A DNA stretch of 49,975 nucleotides from Candidatus Bathycorpusculum termitum (GTDB lineage Archaea; Thermoproteota; Bathyarchaeia; Bathyarchaeales; Bathycorpusculaceae). Location: NCBI GenBank assembly GCA_031254875.1, contig JAIRTW010000022.1:1-49975 (forward strand), read 5' to 3'. Each line of letters begins with the position of its first letter. Positions within the stretch are counted from its first letter, which is position 1. Of this stretch, positions 36,836 through 45,461 are shown piece by piece. The notes beneath the pieces were generated by a model, which worked only from the letters and a program-made list of their open reading frames with translations, was not told where the DNA came from and did no database searches. The position numbers and the translations under genes are program-made.

Positions 36836-37109
36836 AACGTTCATTATTTTTATAGGGATAACCTATATTTTGGTGCTACAAGCAATAAGACCGGTTATTG
36901 GAGGTTATGCTCTTAGGCGTTTACCTCTTTTTCACGTTATACGCGGGATTGTGATTTTGTTCTCCAAAGGCGGAAAAGTAGAATTTAGATAGCCTTCAAA
37001 ATACGCTACGCACAGAGATGTTTGGATACTTGCGAAAAGTTTGACGCTAACTACATCGTCGGCTGAGCAGTAACTAAACACCGGGCATTTTGTTTGTACA
37101 TACTGTGAA

Positions 37110-40100
37110 TCATACTTTTAGGGTTATTCTGCTTCCGGTTGTTGTTTTTTTGACTTGGACTTGTTTGTCGATACGCTCGTTTAATTCGGTGATATGGGAT
37201 ATGATGCCAATTATGCGGTTTCCTCCAGCGATGTCTGATAAAGTCCGTACCGCAAGTGATAGAACTTCTGTGTCAAGAGATCCAAATCCCTCGTCAATAA
37301 ACATGGCATCAAGATGAACCCCACCGGCATTTTGTTGCACTACATCAGATAAACCAAGAGCTAACGAAAGTGAGGCCATAAATGATTCACCCCCCGAAAG
37401 ACTTCCTGAAGAACGCGCCTTACCAGTATAAGCATCTAACACTTCAATATCTAAACCTGACTTTTTACGTCGATCATCATTATCAGTTTTCCGCAGAAAA
37501 GAGTACCTGTTTTGGCTCATCACCTTCAATCGCTGATTAGCCGCTCGCAGTACACACTCAAAGTATGCTCCCTGTGCATAAGTTTCAAAGTCAAGTTTAC
37601 CGTTTGCCGTGTCTGATAATTGTCTAATAGCCGCGTATGTTTTTTCATTTTTTTCAAGTTCAATTGTTGTTTTACGAAGCTCGTCAAACATGTTTGTTGT
37701 CTGAGTTAATCGACTGTTGATTTCATATAGTCTCTGACGTAATTCAGCTGATTTTGATTGTACTGTGTCTGCTTGTTTTTGCAAATTTTCTATGTCTGGT
37801 CGCTCTTTGTTGGCAGTGTCGTATTTCAAACGGTTAAGATTCTCTGTAAGTAGAATGCTATTTGTTGTGTAATTTGTGGTTTGTTTATTAAGTTCAACAA
37901 TTTCCTTTTCAGTTACAAGGGCCGCTATATATTCTGCTTCATCAGTAAAGTGATTTCCTTGTAGACCTACAGTATATGCACTCTGAGTATCCTTATAGAT
38001 TTTCAATAAGTTTTGTTCGCTATCAGTACGTTCAGCTACGAGAGTTTTAGCAGCTCCTACAGCAACTATAGCTTTTTCTTTTCGTTCAGTTACAGAGATC
38101 CAATTCTTGGAGAGTACACCAAGTAGGTTCTCATCAGTGTTTTTTTGTTTAGTTAATTCATTTACGGTATTTTGTGTTTGAGTAGATATGGTGTAAAGTT
38201 CTGTTTCAGTAGTTTCCCATTGAGTGTTTGGAACAAATTTGGATAGATCAAGCATAAACCGTTTGGTAAGCGTGTCAATTTCACTTTTAAGTGAGGCCGT
38301 TATCGGAGTTAGTTCATCACGCTTGCTTGTAGCATTCATAGTTTTTGTTTTAAGATTTAAAAGTGCATTTTCAGCAAAAACTTTCTTTTCGGAAAGATCT
38401 GTAACCTTTGTTTGTGTCGCACTAATTATTTCTGGCAAAAGAGGGGTAGCAATTTCAAGGGTTACATCAGGAATAAAAATTGAAAAGTCAGTAACAAAAC
38501 GGTTTGTTCTGGTTTCTATTTCAGCGTTTAATGCGCCACATTTCGAAGATATGGCTTCACGACTTGTTTGCGCGTTATCTTTGGTAGTTTTTGCTTTTTT
38601 GCATTCTATTTCAGTAATGCTATTGTCGGATAATTCAGCTTGTGCGGGATGCTTAGTTGAGCCACAGACAGGACAGGGTTCACCCTCGGATAGTTTGCTT
38701 GCAAGAAGACCTGCTTGATTACGAAGAAAGGCTTCTTCTACAATCTGATATTGCTTATCAGCGTCATTAAACTCGACATTAAGACGTTCAAACTCTCTCT
38801 GGTTGTTTTTTAGCTCAGTTTGTTTGTTTGTGATTATGTTTAAATCAGTCTGTAAGTTAGATAATTTTTTTGATTTATCCGCCTCATTTTTCAAATCTGT
38901 TTTTATCTGGTCAAATTCGACTTGACCATCGACAATTTGCGGCAAATTATTTAACTCTTCACATATGCAGGTTAATTCGTTCTGTTTTTCGTTTAACATA
39001 ATTTGCTTTTCGACAATTTCTTTACGGTCTGCTTGCAAAGTTTGTAATTGTTTTTGTTTTTCAGTCGCAACTTCCCATTCTTTTAACAAGATGTTAAAAG
39101 CTGTTTGTGCTTCCTCAAGAGGAGACAAAGCTTCAAGTACTTTAACAGCTTCCTCCAACTCGGTATTGACGGCCCTTTCTTGTCCTTTTGCATTTGTCAG
39201 GGCAGTTTGCGCGTTAGCATAAGTTGTTGCTGCTTTTTTTGCTTCATCAGCAAGAGGTTTAACTTTATACAAGGCCATTTCGCCACGAGAAACCCGAGCT
39301 TTTATAGTTGCCATTTCATCAGCCTTCGCACCATGTTCTTCAAAGGCAAATTGGGCTTGGGATAAGGCGTCAAATTTTTCGCAGAGACTTTTTGCAACAG
39401 CAATTTCTGTGGCGAGGAAGAGTTTTTGCTCATCATACATTTTGAGTTGTTTATCAGCGTCTAGTTGTTCAGTTTTGTCAGCTTCAATTTGTTTTCCCCA
39501 TTCGATAAACTGTTCATTACGTTTGTTGACATCAACATTGTAGCGCTCAAAGTTGCTAAGAATTATTATTCGTCTATCTTTTTCGTTTTTAACAAGTTCT
39601 TTAAGCCTCTCTTGGAATTGGTTTAACGCTTCAGTGTTAAAGATATGGCGCAGTATTTTCGATCGTTCTTCTGTGTCGCTTTGCAGAAAGCGAAGAAAAT
39701 CGTTTTGGGCTATCATTACAATTTGTGCGAATTGATCACAGTTAAGCCCAACAATTTCGATGATGTTTCGTTCAATATCTCGAATGCCACTGATTATCTT
39801 GCCGTCTGGTAAACTTAAATCAGCACTTGGGCCTTTTTCCTTTATAGTTCGTTTTATTTTATATTGTTTACCTCTGGAGTAAAAATCAAGTTCCACAAAA
39901 GTTTTGGCGTTTTTGTCCGCAAAGTCAGAGCGGAGCATTTGACTATTGTTTCGTGTTTTTCCACTTGCTTCCCCAAATAGGGCAAAAGAAATGGCATCGA
40001 AAATGGTTGTTTTGCCTGCGCCTGTTTCGCCAGTTATTAAGTACAAACCGTTTTGGCCAAGTGTAGTGAAATCTATTGTTTCAGTACCGGCGTATGAGCC

Positions 40101-40133
40101 AAAAGCGCTCAGGGTTAGTTTTAGAGGTTTCAT
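37110..40133 (-). CDS. sbcC: SbcC, DNA-repair exonuclease ATPase subunit (bacterial type)
   Basis: SbcC/Rad50 is an SMC-like ATPase that, with SbcD/Mre11, opens hairpins and processes DNA ends. Walker A GETGAGKTT lies near residues 35-43 within the canonical KPLKLTLSAFGSYAG...FDAISFALFGE start. Long coiled coils surround a zinc hook CPVC near residue 485. The signature LSGGESFMASLSLALGLSD lies near 912 and Walker B MFIDEGFGSLD near 948. The 1,007-residue length and the ETIDF opening are those of bacterial SbcC rather than of the archaeal Rad50 usually linked to herA-nurA, which suggests transfer. It overlaps sbcD by four bases. Confidence 0.95.
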   Translation of the reverse strand: MKPLKLTLSAFGSYAGTETIDFTTLGQNGLYLITGETGAGKTTIFDAISFALFGEASGKTRNNSQMLRSDFADKNAKTFVELDFYSRGKQYKIKRTIKEKGPSADLSLPDGKIISGIRDIERNIIEIVGLNCDQFAQIVMIAQNDFLRFLQSDTEERSKILRHIFNTEALNQFQERLKELVKNEKDRRIIILSNFERYNVDVNKRNEQFIEWGKQIEADKTEQLDADKQLKMYDEQKLFLATEIAVAKSLCEKFDALSQAQFAFEEHGAKADEMATIKARVSRGEMALYKVKPLADEAKKAATTYANAQTALTNAKGQERAVNTELEEAVKVLEALSPLEEAQTAFNILLKEWEVATEKQKQLQTLQADRKEIVEKQIMLNEKQNELTCICEELNNLPQIVDGQVEFDQIKTDLKNEADKSKKLSNLQTDLNIITNKQTELKNNQREFERLNVEFNDADKQYQIVEEAFLRNQAGLLASKLSEGEPCPVCGSTKHPAQAELSDNSITEIECKKAKTTKDNAQTSREAISSKCGALNAEIETRTNRFVTDFSIFIPDVTLEIATPLLPEIISATQTKVTDLSEKKVFAENALLNLKTKTMNATSKRDELTPITASLKSEIDTLTKRFMLDLSKFVPNTQWETTETELYTISTQTQNTVNELTKQKNTDENLLGVLSKNWISVTERKEKAIVAVGAAKTLVAERTDSEQNLLKIYKDTQSAYTVGLQGNHFTDEAEYIAALVTEKEIVELNKQTTNYTTNSILLTENLNRLKYDTANKERPDIENLQKQADTVQSKSAELRQRLYEINSRLTQTTNMFDELRKTTIELEKNEKTYAAIRQLSDTANGKLDFETYAQGAYFECVLRAANQRLKVMSQNRYSFLRKTDNDDRRKKSGLDIEVLDAYTGKARSSGSLSGGESFMASLSLALGLSDVVQQNAGGVHLDAMFIDEGFGSLDTEVLSLAVRTLSDIAGGNRIIGIISHITELNERIDKQVQVKKTTTGSRITLKV

Positions 40134-41281
40134 TCTGTAGCCTCCGTTTCCAATAGGCCTCTTACAATACGTTCCTGTTCTTGACTCATTTCAGAACCAC
40201 AGCTTTTATGAAAAAATTTACAGAAAAGCTCGAATGGAGATAGCTGTTTTGTTTGTTCCAAACTCAGGTATGTTTCGGACTGTTTGTTTTTTGTTCGTGA
40301 ATTTTCAAAATCAAGTGACATGACATTGGGATAAACGCTACGAAGCTTTCCCATGGGGTCAATGAGTTCTTCTTCGTCGGTTAAAACGACATGTAAATAG
40401 TCTTCTTTGTTTGCAAGTGAGGAAACTTGTTCACTTATCAGGGTTTCAAGTTTTCCTTTAATCTTGCGCATGTCATGGAGAGGCGTTAATATGAGGGTTT
40501 TTGTCATTATGTTACTGTTTTTTTCCTTTAGTTCTACTAGGAGAATAGATTTAGTTTGATGGCTTTCTGAGGAAGAATATTTTAAGGGTGAACCCGCATA
40601 GCGAATGTTTTCTACTCCGACTTTTTGTGTTCCGTGTAAATGTCCAAGGGCGACATAGTCAAATTTTTCAATTATAGATGTGTTAATTGCATCAAGTCCA
40701 CCAACAGGGTTTTGTTCGGAGTCACTTCGGATTGGCTCGACACCTGATTTAGTGAAAAATTGGTGTGACACAAACACATTACGGGTGTTATAGTCAATAT
40801 TAGTGGTTTTAATTACCGCAGTAAGCGCGTCATCATAGGTCTCAATTGGGTGTTCCCTAAAATAATTCTGCGCCAATAAGGGTTTAATGAAGGGCAAGAG
40901 CCAGAATTTTATTTCTCCATGTTCATCAGTGAAGGTTACCTTTTGTAAGCTACCAGCAAATGAACCGCATAGAAACAACTGTTTATCGATAAGCAAACGA
41001 TTTGCGTAAGAGATTCGTTCGGGTGAATCATGATTACCGGCAACTATTAAGACTGCAACATTTTTTTGAGCAAGGTCTGTTAGAAAATCATCAAAAACAC
41101 GTATAGCCTCTGTTCTTGGCAAAGAGGTATCGTAAATATCGCCTGCAATTACTACGGCATTAACTTGTTCAGATTGTATGTAATGGAGTATTTGTTGGAA
41201 AATATGTTTTTGTTCATCAATCATTGAAACGCCGTTCACGCTTTTGCCAATGTGAAGGTCGGATAGATGTAAGAATTTCAT
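40130..41281 (-). CDS. sbcD: SbcD, DNA-repair nuclease subunit (bacterial type)
   Basis: SbcD is the Mre11-family metallophosphoesterase nuclease of the SbcCD complex. The metal-binding motifs are DLHIGK (residues 8-13), GDIYD (47-51), GNHDSP (82-87), FVSHQFF and GHLHG. The 383-residue length matches bacterial SbcD. GGGGAGGG precedes the ATG with about seven bases between. The stop overlaps the sbcC start (ATGA), so the proteins are made in a coupled way. SbcCD also serves as an antiviral and anti-palindrome nuclease, in keeping with the adjacent defence-type genes. Confidence 0.95.
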   Translation of the reverse strand: MKFLHLSDLHIGKSVNGVSMIDEQKHIFQQILHYIQSEQVNAVVIAGDIYDTSLPRTEAIRVFDDFLTDLAQKNVAVLIVAGNHDSPERISYANRLLIDKQLFLCGSFAGSLQKVTFTDEHGEIKFWLLPFIKPLLAQNYFREHPIETYDDALTAVIKTTNIDYNTRNVFVSHQFFTKSGVEPIRSDSEQNPVGGLDAINTSIIEKFDYVALGHLHGTQKVGVENIRYAGSPLKYSSSESHQTKSILLVELKEKNSNIMTKTLILTPLHDMRKIKGKLETLISEQVSSLANKEDYLHVVLTDEEELIDPMGKLRSVYPNVMSLDFENSRTKNKQSETYLSLEQTKQLSPFELFCKFFHKSCGSEMSQEQERIVRGLLETEATE

Positions 41282-41334
41282 AGCGTGCCCTCCCCATATT
41301 GTTACTCTATTTAGTGTGGATGGGCTGTTTCTGC

Positions 41335-41343
41335 TTTAAATAT
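41335..41343 (-). promoter_or_regulatory. TATA box of the sbcD-sbcC operon
   Basis: On the minus strand ATATTTAAA lies about 55 bases upstream of the sbcD ATG and is the best TATA match in the region. Confidence 0.45.
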
Positions 41344-42040
41344 CCTCGGTATATTAACGGTTGCTTCCTATTTGGAACTTTGTCCGTGAGGACTGCTACT
41401 GGATTTAAGGCGTCGCCCAATGCGGAAAACAACACGGGAAATACCAACACGCATCATTAGTATACAATTACAATCTACTCTATCAAAAACATTAACGGGA
41501 AACACGGGAAAACACACAACCAACACGGAAAACACACGCACTCAGTCTTTAAATCAACGCTTCAAACCGAAAAGCAAACCTAAAAAACGCAGAAATCAAT
41601 CTCGATGTAAATCGTCCCAATAGCGAAAAATTGCCCAAAAACTACCTATTTTGGAGGGTTTTGTTTGGTCGGGAGAGCTAACTGGTTTGAGTCGTTTTAA
41701 GGGTCGGACACAATTGACATATTTATGTTAATTTTTCACACGTTTTTACCGTATATTATTGATTGTGGTTATGAGGTATACTTTTGTTGAACACCAAAAA
41801 CGGATGATAATTATTATGATTTTCTATTGGATAACGGTTCTATCACCGCCACTGGCACAAAACAACACCACAACGGTCATACTGAGTCTCAAGTACCTAT
41901 ATCACCCTCAATCACCTTGAAAATATAATTGCAATAAAAATCGGATATAGCAAGTATTATCCCAAAAGCCATTTAAAGTGTTACGGTTATAAATTAAATC
42001 AACTGAGTTATTATTATGTAACTTAAGGATAGGGTGTAAC
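41344..42040. other. Intergenic region upstream of the five-gene operon
   Basis: The block at 41420-41560 repeats a CACGGGAAA/ACACGGAAAAC motif several times on the + strand. A frame through it is Arg/Lys/Thr-rich and low in complexity and is probably not a gene. A possible 49-residue frame (41771-41920, starting MRYTFVEHQKR) has one hydrophobic stretch but no binding site. The operon promoter is likely TTATAAATT at 41987-41995. Confidence 0.35.
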
Positions 42041-42044
42041 ATGG

Positions 42045-42536
42045 ATGGCATCAGACAATACAAGGACGATGAAAAAGCAGGAAAAAGAAAAAGAAGCTTT
42101 CGCCCTAAGGTATAAGAGATGGAAACTGCGGGCAGGCTATAGATGGAGCACATTTAAACGCAATATTAATTTTGCATACATTTTGTTTTTCTTAGCAATA
42201 TTCCTTTTCGCTGCAGTAATGATTCCTAATGCCGTACACCGTCTACCGCTTCCTAGTGAAGACTGGCCTTTTGTTTTTCACCTCCAAGGCTCAGTAATTT
42301 ATTCTCTAAACGCCAGTGATCCCAACAGTTTTCAGCCAGTGTTTAATGCAAAAGTTGAAGTGGGTGGTTATCAAACATTTACTGATTCCCAAGGACATTT
42401 TTCGGTAAAATTTGTCTCAGCGAATAGAGTAGATATTCCGGTACTCATAACTTGGAATAATAATAGTAGAATAGAACGAATAACTTTCGACCAAAACCAG
42501 TTCGATAGAATTGTCTCATTCCAATTAGGTGCATGA
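42045..42536 (+). CDS. Operon gene A: single-pass membrane protein with extracellular beta-domain
   Basis: The 163-residue protein has a very basic N-terminus, one membrane segment at about residues 44-62 (YILFFLAIFLFAAVMI) and an outer domain of about 95 residues. That domain (LQGSVIYSLNA...FNAKVEVGGYQTFTDSQGHFSVKF) has the look of a carboxypeptidase-regulatory-like or other Ig-like beta-sandwich. AGGGTG lies eight bases before the ATG, and TTATAAATT at 41987-41995 is the probable TATA box. Gene B starts four bases after its stop, so it appears to be the first gene of the operon, although it could be an older neighbour. I recognise no specific family. Confidence 0.7.
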   Translation: MASDNTRTMKKQEKEKEAFALRYKRWKLRAGYRWSTFKRNINFAYILFFLAIFLFAAVMIPNAVHRLPLPSEDWPFVFHLQGSVIYSLNASDPNSFQPVFNAKVEVGGYQTFTDSQGHFSVKFVSANRVDIPVLITWNNNSRIERITFDQNQFDRIVSFQLGA

Positions 42537-42540
42537 TTTT

Positions 42541-43899
42541 ATGAAAAAAGAGGTTTGCATAATTGGTTTAGGCCCAGCAGGTTTTGGCGCGCTTAATGTA
42601 TTAGCCAAATCCAGTCTCGCGTCAGACACCATCTGTGTGGAAGTTGGAGGAAGCCTCACCGAAAGAAAATGCCAACTATCAAGAGGAAAATCTTGTTCGA
42701 ATGAAAAACCATGTGAACTAATAAGTGGTGTTGGGGGTCGTTCATACACTACCGGTGCAAAGCTTTCTGGTTACCCAGCAGGGGGCGGATTAGCGCAGAT
42801 TATTGGTTCAGCTAAAAGGACAAAAGCTGCGATAGACGAAACGCTATCAACTTTGAGCCATTTATTGCCGATAGAGGAAGAGAAAAAGGTTTTGTCACCA
42901 GAAACGTCACTTTGCTTCAAAAAAATGGGTTTTGAATACCGACATTATCCAGTCTACACGTTCAAGCAGTCCGATCTTGGTTTGGCGTACAGTAAGATTT
43001 TATCAGATGCTTCTTTGGCGGGAGTAGATATTTTACTCAAGACCAAAGTAATTGATATAATAAAAAGCGGAGAAAATTTCAAGTTATCTCTACTACAAAA
43101 ATCAAATCTTATTGAAGTTGAAGCCAAGTATGTAATATTATGTGTCGGTTCAGAAGGACAAGAACTCGTTGAATGTTTATACTCGAAATTTGATCTGCCA
43201 ACGAAAAAGTACCATTTAGATGCAGGTGTACGTGTAGAATTTCCATCAGAATTGTATCATGACATCGATAAGCACCATGGCGACTTAAAACTTTTATTTA
43301 AAAACGCAAGAACGTTCTGTATATGCAAAGAAGGTAAGATTACGCCGTATAGGTATCATAAAATCTATGCATTGGAGGGTTCGCTACAGAAAGAACAAAA
43401 AACAGGGTTTACAAATCTTGCCATTACGATAAGAAAATCACCTTCAGGAAAGAATCTATCACTTTTCAACGAAATTCTCGATAAAATGTATAAAGAAAGT
43501 GGCGGATATCCAGTTCATCAACCCCTCACTCAATATCTACATAAAACTGAGCCGGAGCGGGACAATCATTTAAAGTTGTCTTCTACGCTTAACATATGGA
43601 GGTATGGAAAAATCGACAATTGTTTTCCACAGATAGTGTCTGACGAATTAAAGGATGCTGTTCAGTTTTTTGTCACAAAACTTTTACCTAACGAGCAATG
43701 GAATCACGTTAATGTTTTTGCGCCAGAACTTGATTTTCGCCTTATATTTCCGTTGCAACAAGATTTTTCAGTTACACCCAAGTTATATATGGCAGGCGAG
43801 TGTACAGGCAGATTTCGAGGTATTCTTCAAGCGTTCTGTTCTGGCGAAATATCTGCCAATAGCATATTGACAGATCATAATGGGGGATATCAATGTTGA
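42541..43899 (+). CDS. Operon gene B: FAD-dependent oxidoreductase (COG2509-like)
   Basis: The 452-residue protein begins with a dinucleotide-binding fold: VCIIGLGPAGFGAL, with GxGxxG at residues 9-14. It ends with LYMAGECTGRFRGILQAFCSGEISANSIL, the FAD-contacting end of this class. Between them are GVGGRSYTTGAKLSGYPAGG (like the GGAGxxSDGKL loop of COG2509) and a strand YVILCVGSEG. A cluster of Cys at 44, 52 and 58 could be redox-active or hold a metal. A GTG at 42529 is an alternative start, but AGGTG is better placed for the ATG. The last seven bases overlap gene C. The substrate is unknown; its pairing with nucleotide enzymes is unusual. Confidence 0.85.
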   Translation: MKKEVCIIGLGPAGFGALNVLAKSSLASDTICVEVGGSLTERKCQLSRGKSCSNEKPCELISGVGGRSYTTGAKLSGYPAGGGLAQIIGSAKRTKAAIDETLSTLSHLLPIEEEKKVLSPETSLCFKKMGFEYRHYPVYTFKQSDLGLAYSKILSDASLAGVDILLKTKVIDIIKSGENFKLSLLQKSNLIEVEAKYVILCVGSEGQELVECLYSKFDLPTKKYHLDAGVRVEFPSELYHDIDKHHGDLKLLFKNARTFCICKEGKITPYRYHKIYALEGSLQKEQKTGFTNLAITIRKSPSGKNLSLFNEILDKMYKESGGYPVHQPLTQYLHKTEPERDNHLKLSSTLNIWRYGKIDNCFPQIVSDELKDAVQFFVTKLLPNEQWNHVNVFAPELDFRLIFPLQQDFSVTPKLYMAGECTGRFRGILQAFCSGEISANSILTDHNGGYQC

Positions 43900-45461
43900 G
43901 TGGAGCACCAAAAGGGCGGTATATTTGTGACGCTCTCTACGGGATTATTTATTTTCCGGAATTTGTCTGGGAAGTAATACCAACAATCGAACTTCAAAGA
44001 CTAAGAGAAGTACGCCTTTGCAATATCAATTCGTTTTGTTTAACAGGCGGAGCAAACATAAATCGTTATGAACACGCTATTGGTACTTGTTATTTGGCTC
44101 TAGAATGCCTCAAAAGTTGGCCCGCCCTAAATCCTATCACCGAAGATGAACGCCGGCAACTTGCAATAGCAGCACTTTTACACGATACGTTGAATGCACC
44201 CCTTGGTCACTCTATACAGTACACTGAATCTAAGGATGGGTATGAACCAGAAAAACATTTTAAAGGAGCAATTACAGAAGGGCATGCAGAGCAATACTAT
44301 TATCGTCAAGCGCAACTGGAACCTATTTTTTTTGGAATGAACGGAAATCTTATTGAAAAAATTTCGAAAAATGATTTTTTGCCGATTAACAATATTATAT
44401 CTGGAAAAGGACGTTTGGGGCCTCTCATAAATGGAACAATTGACTTAGATAACATCGATAACGTCTATAGATTTGCTTACCATCTTGGAATAGTGCGATC
44501 AGGTAAGAATGCCTTAGAGTTAGCTAAATCACTATTTATCGAAAGTGGCAAATTAACGGTTAAGCAAAATGCTGTTCCTTTGTTAAGAGAATGGTTTGAT
44601 GTTAGACGAAAACTCTATTCATTTTTACTTTTGAACCCTGAAGAGTTCAGTGCAAAGTGCATGTTAGAAGAGGCATTTCAGTTTGCTAAAAGTCAAAGGG
44701 TTACGTATAGTTGGCATGATACAGATTATGCGTTTCTCACAGAACTTAACAAATTGCCTTCTGCGAGAGAAATCGTGCGAGAGTTCTTGTTCAGTATTAA
44801 CAACGATTTAAGCAAGAGCATAACCAAACAGGCGTTAAATGATGACATTTCTGAGGCGTTTAAGCGTAAAGATTATTGTCTTTCACCTAAAGTAAAAATT
44901 GAAGATATTGATAATGGTTGGAAATTGACAGATAAAACTAAAGAGTACTTGATAGAAAATGTGGGTGACGCGTTTAATGTGTTCAAACTTGTACCACGAC
45001 CTTTTGAAATTTCCACTACCGTAAGAAGATTAATGGCTGGTGATCTTTATGGATGCATCGGCATTTTTTCTTCAAGCAAAATTGAAGAGCGTTCAAGGTT
45101 TAAAGATGTAATGACCAAAAGAGCCATAGAAAATCGGGCCAGTGAAATTGTAAGGGCGTTAAAGGGTCGATTTGGTACGGCAACCGTGATTTTTCACCTA
45201 ATTGAAGATATAAATAAAACGCAACGTAAAATTGACATTCGCACAGATCAGGGGAACATAATAGAAATAGGCAAACCATTAAACCGCCTTTTAATCGGCG
45301 CTTTTTTCCGCAATCAACAATTGTCTATGTATAGTCTTCCAAACTCAGACGAAATGGGAAAAATTAGAAGTCACATACACAAATACTTATCAAGTATATT
45401 GACAGACCAAGGGTTAACTGCAATTTCACTATATGAGGAGGCGGTAATGTATACAGAGTAA
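43893..45461 (+). CDS. Operon gene C: HD-domain phosphohydrolase (SAMHD1/dGTPase-like)
   Basis: HD proteins of this branch split dNTPs into nucleoside and triphosphate. Visible metal ligands are H61 in NRYEHAIG, H97-D98 in ALLHDTLNAPLGHS and an Asp in IDLDNIDNVYR (about 183-193), which lines up with IDVDKWDYFAR of SAMHD1-type enzymes. The early QRLREVRLCNINSFCLTGGA also fits this class. The other 300 residues are less typical and may hold an allosteric or nucleic-acid-binding part. It starts within the end of gene B after GGGGGAT and its own end contains the likely binding site of gene D (AGGAGG, 45436-45441). dNTP-depleting enzymes of this type are known antiviral effectors. Confidence 0.88.
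   Translation: MLSGAPKGRYICDALYGIIYFPEFVWEVIPTIELQRLREVRLCNINSFCLTGGANINRYEHAIGTCYLALECLKSWPALNPITEDERRQLAIAALLHDTLNAPLGHSIQYTESKDGYEPEKHFKGAITEGHAEQYYYRQAQLEPIFFGMNGNLIEKISKNDFLPINNIISGKGRLGPLINGTIDLDNIDNVYRFAYHLGIVRSGKNALELAKSLFIESGKLTVKQNAVPLLREWFDVRRKLYSFLLLNPEEFSAKCMLEEAFQFAKSQRVTYSWHDTDYAFLTELNKLPSAREIVREFLFSINNDLSKSITKQALNDDISEAFKRKDYCLSPKVKIEDIDNGWKLTDKTKEYLIENVGDAFNVFKLVPRPFEISTTVRRLMAGDLYGCIGIFSSSKIEERSRFKDVMTKRAIENRASEIVRALKGRFGTATVIFHLIEDINKTQRKIDIRTDQGNIIEIGKPLNRLLIGAFFRNQQLSMYSLPNSDEMGKIRSHIHKYLSSILTDQGLTAISLYEEAVMYTE

Noticed and set aside
36783-36992. Frame overlapping the end of the second glycosidase-like gene
   Set aside because: It begins inside the better-supported gene, has no ribosome site and shows no domain.
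41420-41623. Arg/Lys/Thr-rich 67-residue frame
   Set aside because: It is low in complexity, follows a repeated CACGGGAAA motif, and lacks a ribosome site or promoter.
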